A stretch of 64,000 nucleotides of DNA from Flavobacterium frigoritolerans (lineage in GTDB: Bacteria; Bacteroidota; Bacteroidia; Flavobacteriales; Flavobacteriaceae): positions 52,882 to 116,881 of the forward strand of contig NZ_JAOZEV010000015.1 of the NCBI RefSeq assembly GCF_025847275.1, read 5' to 3'. Positions 61,965 to 64,000 of the stretch are shown here, piece after piece. Made by a program: the position numbers and the translations under genes. Each line of letters opens with the position of its first letter. Position 1 is the first letter of the stretch. The notes below the pieces were generated by a model that saw only the letters and a program-made list of their open reading frames with translations, searched no databases and was not told the origin of the DNA.

Positions 61965-62726
61965 ATGAAAAAAATATTTTTTTTACTTGCTGCTTCTATA
62001 GCAATAATTTCATGCAACAAAGTTAAAGACGGAGAATACCTTATTACTGGAACTGCAAAAGGAATTGAAAACGGGAAAACTATAATCCTACAAACTCAAG
62101 ATCCAACTACTGGAGCTCCAATCTCTGTTGACTCTGCAAAAGTGGAAAATGGAAAATTCGAAATTAAAGGTAAAGTTACTGAGCCTGCATTTCACATATT
62201 ACAGTTACAAGGAGCTCAAGGTCCTATTCCTTTTATCCTTGAAACTGGAGAGATTACAGTTGTTGTAGATAAAGACAGCATCCATAAATCTAAAATCTCT
62301 GGAACATACAACAATGATGAGTATGTAAAATTCAATGATGAGCTTATGAAAGTTCAAAAGAAATTAGTTGATTTCCAGAAAAAAAACACTGCAACTATGA
62401 ATACTGCTCAACAAGCTAAAGATACAGCAGTAATCAATGGTTTAATGAAAGAATTTATGAAAATCCAAGGTGATGTTCAAAACGAAACAAAAGCTAAGTA
62501 TACTACTTACGCTGAGTCTCACCCAAAATCTTTCATTAGTGCATTAATCATCAAAGGGATGTTAAACGACCCTTCAACTGATTTGAAAAAAGCTGAAGCT
62601 CTTTATACTAGTTTAGATGAATCAGTAAAAAACACTAAACCTGGTAAAGAAATAAAAGAAAAAATCGGTCAAATGAAAATGCCTGCTGTTGGTGCTAGTG
62701 CTCCTCCAGTTGGTAGCGCAAACTGA
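61965..62726 (+). CDS. DUF4369 lipoprotein, N-terminal part of a split thiol-disulfide protein
   Basis: The 253-residue product has a lipoprotein signal (AIISC, Cys17) and a DUF4369 domain (YLITGTAKGIENGKTIILQT, then KGKVTEPAFHILQLQGAQGP) followed by a helical linker. In Bacteroidota this domain is normally fused to a TlpA/ResA-like thioredoxin. Here the frame ends at TGA 62724-62726 in the linker, but the same frame continues as RSDFSAPNPEGK into the thioredoxin half. So this is the first half of an interrupted gene, or a domain now made separately. Confidence 0.82.
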   Translation: MKKIFFLLAASIAIISCNKVKDGEYLITGTAKGIENGKTIILQTQDPTTGAPISVDSAKVENGKFEIKGKVTEPAFHILQLQGAQGPIPFILETGEITVVVDKDSIHKSKISGTYNNDEYVKFNDELMKVQKKLVDFQKKNTATMNTAQQAKDTAVINGLMKEFMKIQGDVQNETKAKYTTYAESHPKSFISALIIKGMLNDPSTDLKKAEALYTSLDESVKNTKPGKEIKEKIGQMKMPAVGASAPPVGSAN

Positions 62727-62762
62727 AGGTCAGATTTTTCTGCTCCTAATCCAGAAGGAAAA

Positions 62763-63131
62763 ATGGTATCGCTTAAAGAAAGTTTAGGCAAAGTTACTAT
62801 TGTAGATTTTTGGGCTTCATGGTGTGGTCCATGTAGAAAGGAAAACCCGAATGTTGTAGCTATTTACAAAGAGCTACATTCAAAAGGACTTAATATAATT
62901 GGTGTTTCTTTAGACAAAGATGCTAAAGCTTGGAAAGAAGCTATTGCAAAAGATAATTTAACTTGGACACAAGTTTCTAACTTAAAATTTTGGGATGAGC
63001 CAATTGCTGCTCAATACGGTGTTCAATCGATTCCTGCAACATTTATATTAGATGCATCAGGAAAAGTAGTAGCACAGGATTTAAGAGGCGACGAACTTAG
63101 AGCAAAAATATTAGAGCTTTTAGCTAAATAA
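62763..63131 (+). CDS. TlpA/ResA-like thioredoxin domain, C-terminal part of the split gene
   Basis: The 122-residue product is a thioredoxin-fold domain with the redox motif W-C-G-P-C (FWASWCGPCRKENP) and the cis-Pro region SIPATFILDASG. It has no signal peptide of its own, so if made from ATG 62763 it would stay in the cytoplasm; as part of the full-length protein it would be periplasmic. The frame is continuous with the upstream DUF4369 gene apart from one TGA. Confidence 0.8.
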   Translation: MVSLKESLGKVTIVDFWASWCGPCRKENPNVVAIYKELHSKGLNIIGVSLDKDAKAWKEAIAKDNLTWTQVSNLKFWDEPIAAQYGVQSIPATFILDASGKVVAQDLRGDELRAKILELLAK

Positions 63132-63151
63132 TATCAATTTTAGAATAAAAC

Positions 63152-63178
63152 AAAAAATCTCCCTAGTGGAGATTTTTT
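63152..63178 (+). terminator. Terminator of the DUF4369-thioredoxin gene
   Basis: AAAAAATCTCC and GGAGATTTTTT form an 11-base stem with a 5-base loop and a T tract, 20 bases after the thioredoxin stop. It shows that both halves lie in one transcription unit. Confidence 0.9.
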
Positions 63179-63180
63179 TG

Positions 63181-63687
63181 TTTTATTCAATACCGAACAC
63201 AACTTTCCAACTTAAGCGTCTAAAACGGGTCAATAATGACTCAATACAGCTTATCAATTCCCTCATAACTTTTATACTTTTTGTATCTGAAAAAGCATCC
63301 GATCAAGATTTATGTGTAAACAAAATCATGACTCAACATTAAACTATTTAAAATAAAAAATCTCTGTAGTATTTTTTATTTTCTTTACTAACTGCTCATT
63401 TACTGTAAATACAGTTTATAATTAATCATTTTAAGAAGTTACAATAACCAAATAATATCTATCTTAAATATTTTTTCATAATATCTACAATCAATTCATC
63501 CAAAAAACCGTTTAAAATTCTTGAGAGGTAAACAGTTTAAAACAAAAATCAGAAAGTTTTCAACCTAATATTGCTAACGTTTAAGATAAAATAAAATATT
63601 TTTCACTAGTCACAGTTTTTTATTTTATTCAATACCAACGAATTAAAAAACCACTTAAAATAAACTCAAAATTAAGTGCGATTTTAG
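63181..63687. other. AT-rich intergenic region
   Basis: About 500 bases without a credible gene. The 14-mer TTTTATTCAATACC occurs at both ends of it (starting at 63181 and about 63624). Confidence 0.45.
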
Positions 63688-63718
63688 TTTGCAGAATTAA
63701 AAAGTGTTCCTATATTTG
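63688..63718 (+). promoter_or_regulatory. Complete promoter of tRNA-Tyr
   Basis: TTTG (63688-63691), a 19-base spacer and TATATTTG (63711-63718) match the Bacteroidota -33/-7 consensus; the tRNA starts about 40 bases downstream. Confidence 0.75.
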
Positions 63719-63757
63719 CAACCGCTTAGAACAACAAAGCGCATTAATACAAGCTTC

Positions 63758-63838
63758 GGGGAGATACTCAAGCGGCCAACGAGGGCAGACTGTAAATCTG
63801 CTGTGAAAACTTCGCAGGTTCGAATCCTGCTCTCCCCA
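63758..63838 (+). tRNA. tRNA-Tyr (GTA)
   Basis: Acceptor arms GGGGAGA (63758-63764) and TCTCCCC (63831-63837) pair fully, with discriminator A63838 and no encoded CCA. The anticodon stem GCAGA/TCTGC encloses CTGTAAA with anticodon GTA at 63792-63794. The T arm contains GGTTCGAATCC. The long variable arm (type II tRNA) is normal for bacterial tRNA-Tyr. Confidence 0.96.
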
Positions 63839-63901
63839 CAAAAGGAGAAAAGAAGTGAAAAAGGCAACTTTATCAATCTTTTCAAAAACCTAAATGTTTA
63901 A

Positions 63902-63937
63902 AACCTGCTAATCTATCGATTAGCAGGTTTTTTTTTA
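63902..63937 (+). terminator. Terminator downstream of tRNA-Tyr
   Basis: AACCTGCTAATC and GATTAGCAGGTT form a perfect 12-base stem with a 4-base loop, followed by a T tract. It ends the tRNA transcript. Confidence 0.9.
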
Positions 63938-64000
63938 AAGCACTTTTCATTATTTTCAAAACCCTCAAAGTTAAAGGGGATCAATTTAATTTAAGAATAT

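Noticed and set aside
62724..62747. Selenocysteine insertion at the TGA, because a small hairpin follows it
   Set aside because: The stem is short and mismatched, the position is a domain linker rather than a redox site, and Flavobacteria generally lack the Sec machinery. A nonsense mutation or error is more likely.
1..64000. CRISPR array, prophage or integrative element
   Set aside because: No regularly spaced repeats, integrase, transposase or phage structural genes were seen; tRNA-Tyr has no att-like copy that I can find.

Overview
The window looks like a chromosomal segment of a Flavobacterium-type member of the Bacteroidota. The DNA is strongly AT-rich. There is a SusC/SusD pair with its own ECF sigma factor and FecR anti-sigma factor, and many lipoproteins with a short n-region and a Cys. 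Several promoters match the Bacteroidota pattern TTTG-N(18-19)-TAnnTTTG; those at 37774-37803 and 63688-63718 are complete. Intergenic palindromes resemble those common in flavobacterial genomes.

Layout. 1-83: edge of a gene whose product starts like a double-glycine-type leader peptide. 0.4-9.9 kb (minus): nutrient-uptake operon sigma / FecR / SusC / SusD / zinc metallopeptidase lipoprotein / DUF4302 lipoprotein. 10.6-15.3 kb: JmjC-like cupin, small membrane proteins, a DUF4142 lipoprotein, and alkB divergent from a LexA-like XRE-S24 repressor. 15.3-17.2 kb: histidine kinase and response regulator. 17.6-20.1 kb: metNIQ methionine importer. 20.3-22.2 kb: oxidoreductase and cupin divergent from an HxlR regulator with a clear operator. 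22.8-31.6 kb: amidohydrolase and ankyrin pair, AraC regulator, an unassigned gene pair with a double-hotdog protein, a PepSY-like protein and an MprF-like enzyme. 31.8-37.7 kb: class II ribonucleotide reductase, CAP lipoprotein, PfkB kinase, MFS exporter.

The most notable region is 37.9-47.8 kb on the minus strand: nine tightly packed genes. The promoter-proximal three are two separate proteins matching the N- and C-terminal halves of VioB/RebD-type enzymes, followed by a VOC protein. The next six are a complete ebo cluster (eboA-F), known from scytonemin and related metabolite-export loci. A perfect 28-bp palindrome lies next to the presumed promoter. I infer a biosynthesis-plus-export locus for an aromatic or indolic secondary metabolite; no amino-acid oxidase of the VioA type is in the window.

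48-64 kb: gene remnants, a 2H phosphoesterase, AraC and SDR genes, a DUF695 protein, a sterol-desaturase-like hydroxylase, glutamate dehydrogenase preceded by a Cys-rich leader ORF with a terminator and a competing hairpin, a 2OG oxygenase, a MoxR-like AAA/VWA pair, a YchJ-led cluster of small genes including an unlisted 50-codon gene, a J-domain/KTSC protein, a DUF4369-thioredoxin gene split by an in-frame TGA, and tRNA-Tyr. No CRISPR array, rRNA or insertion sequence was seen.
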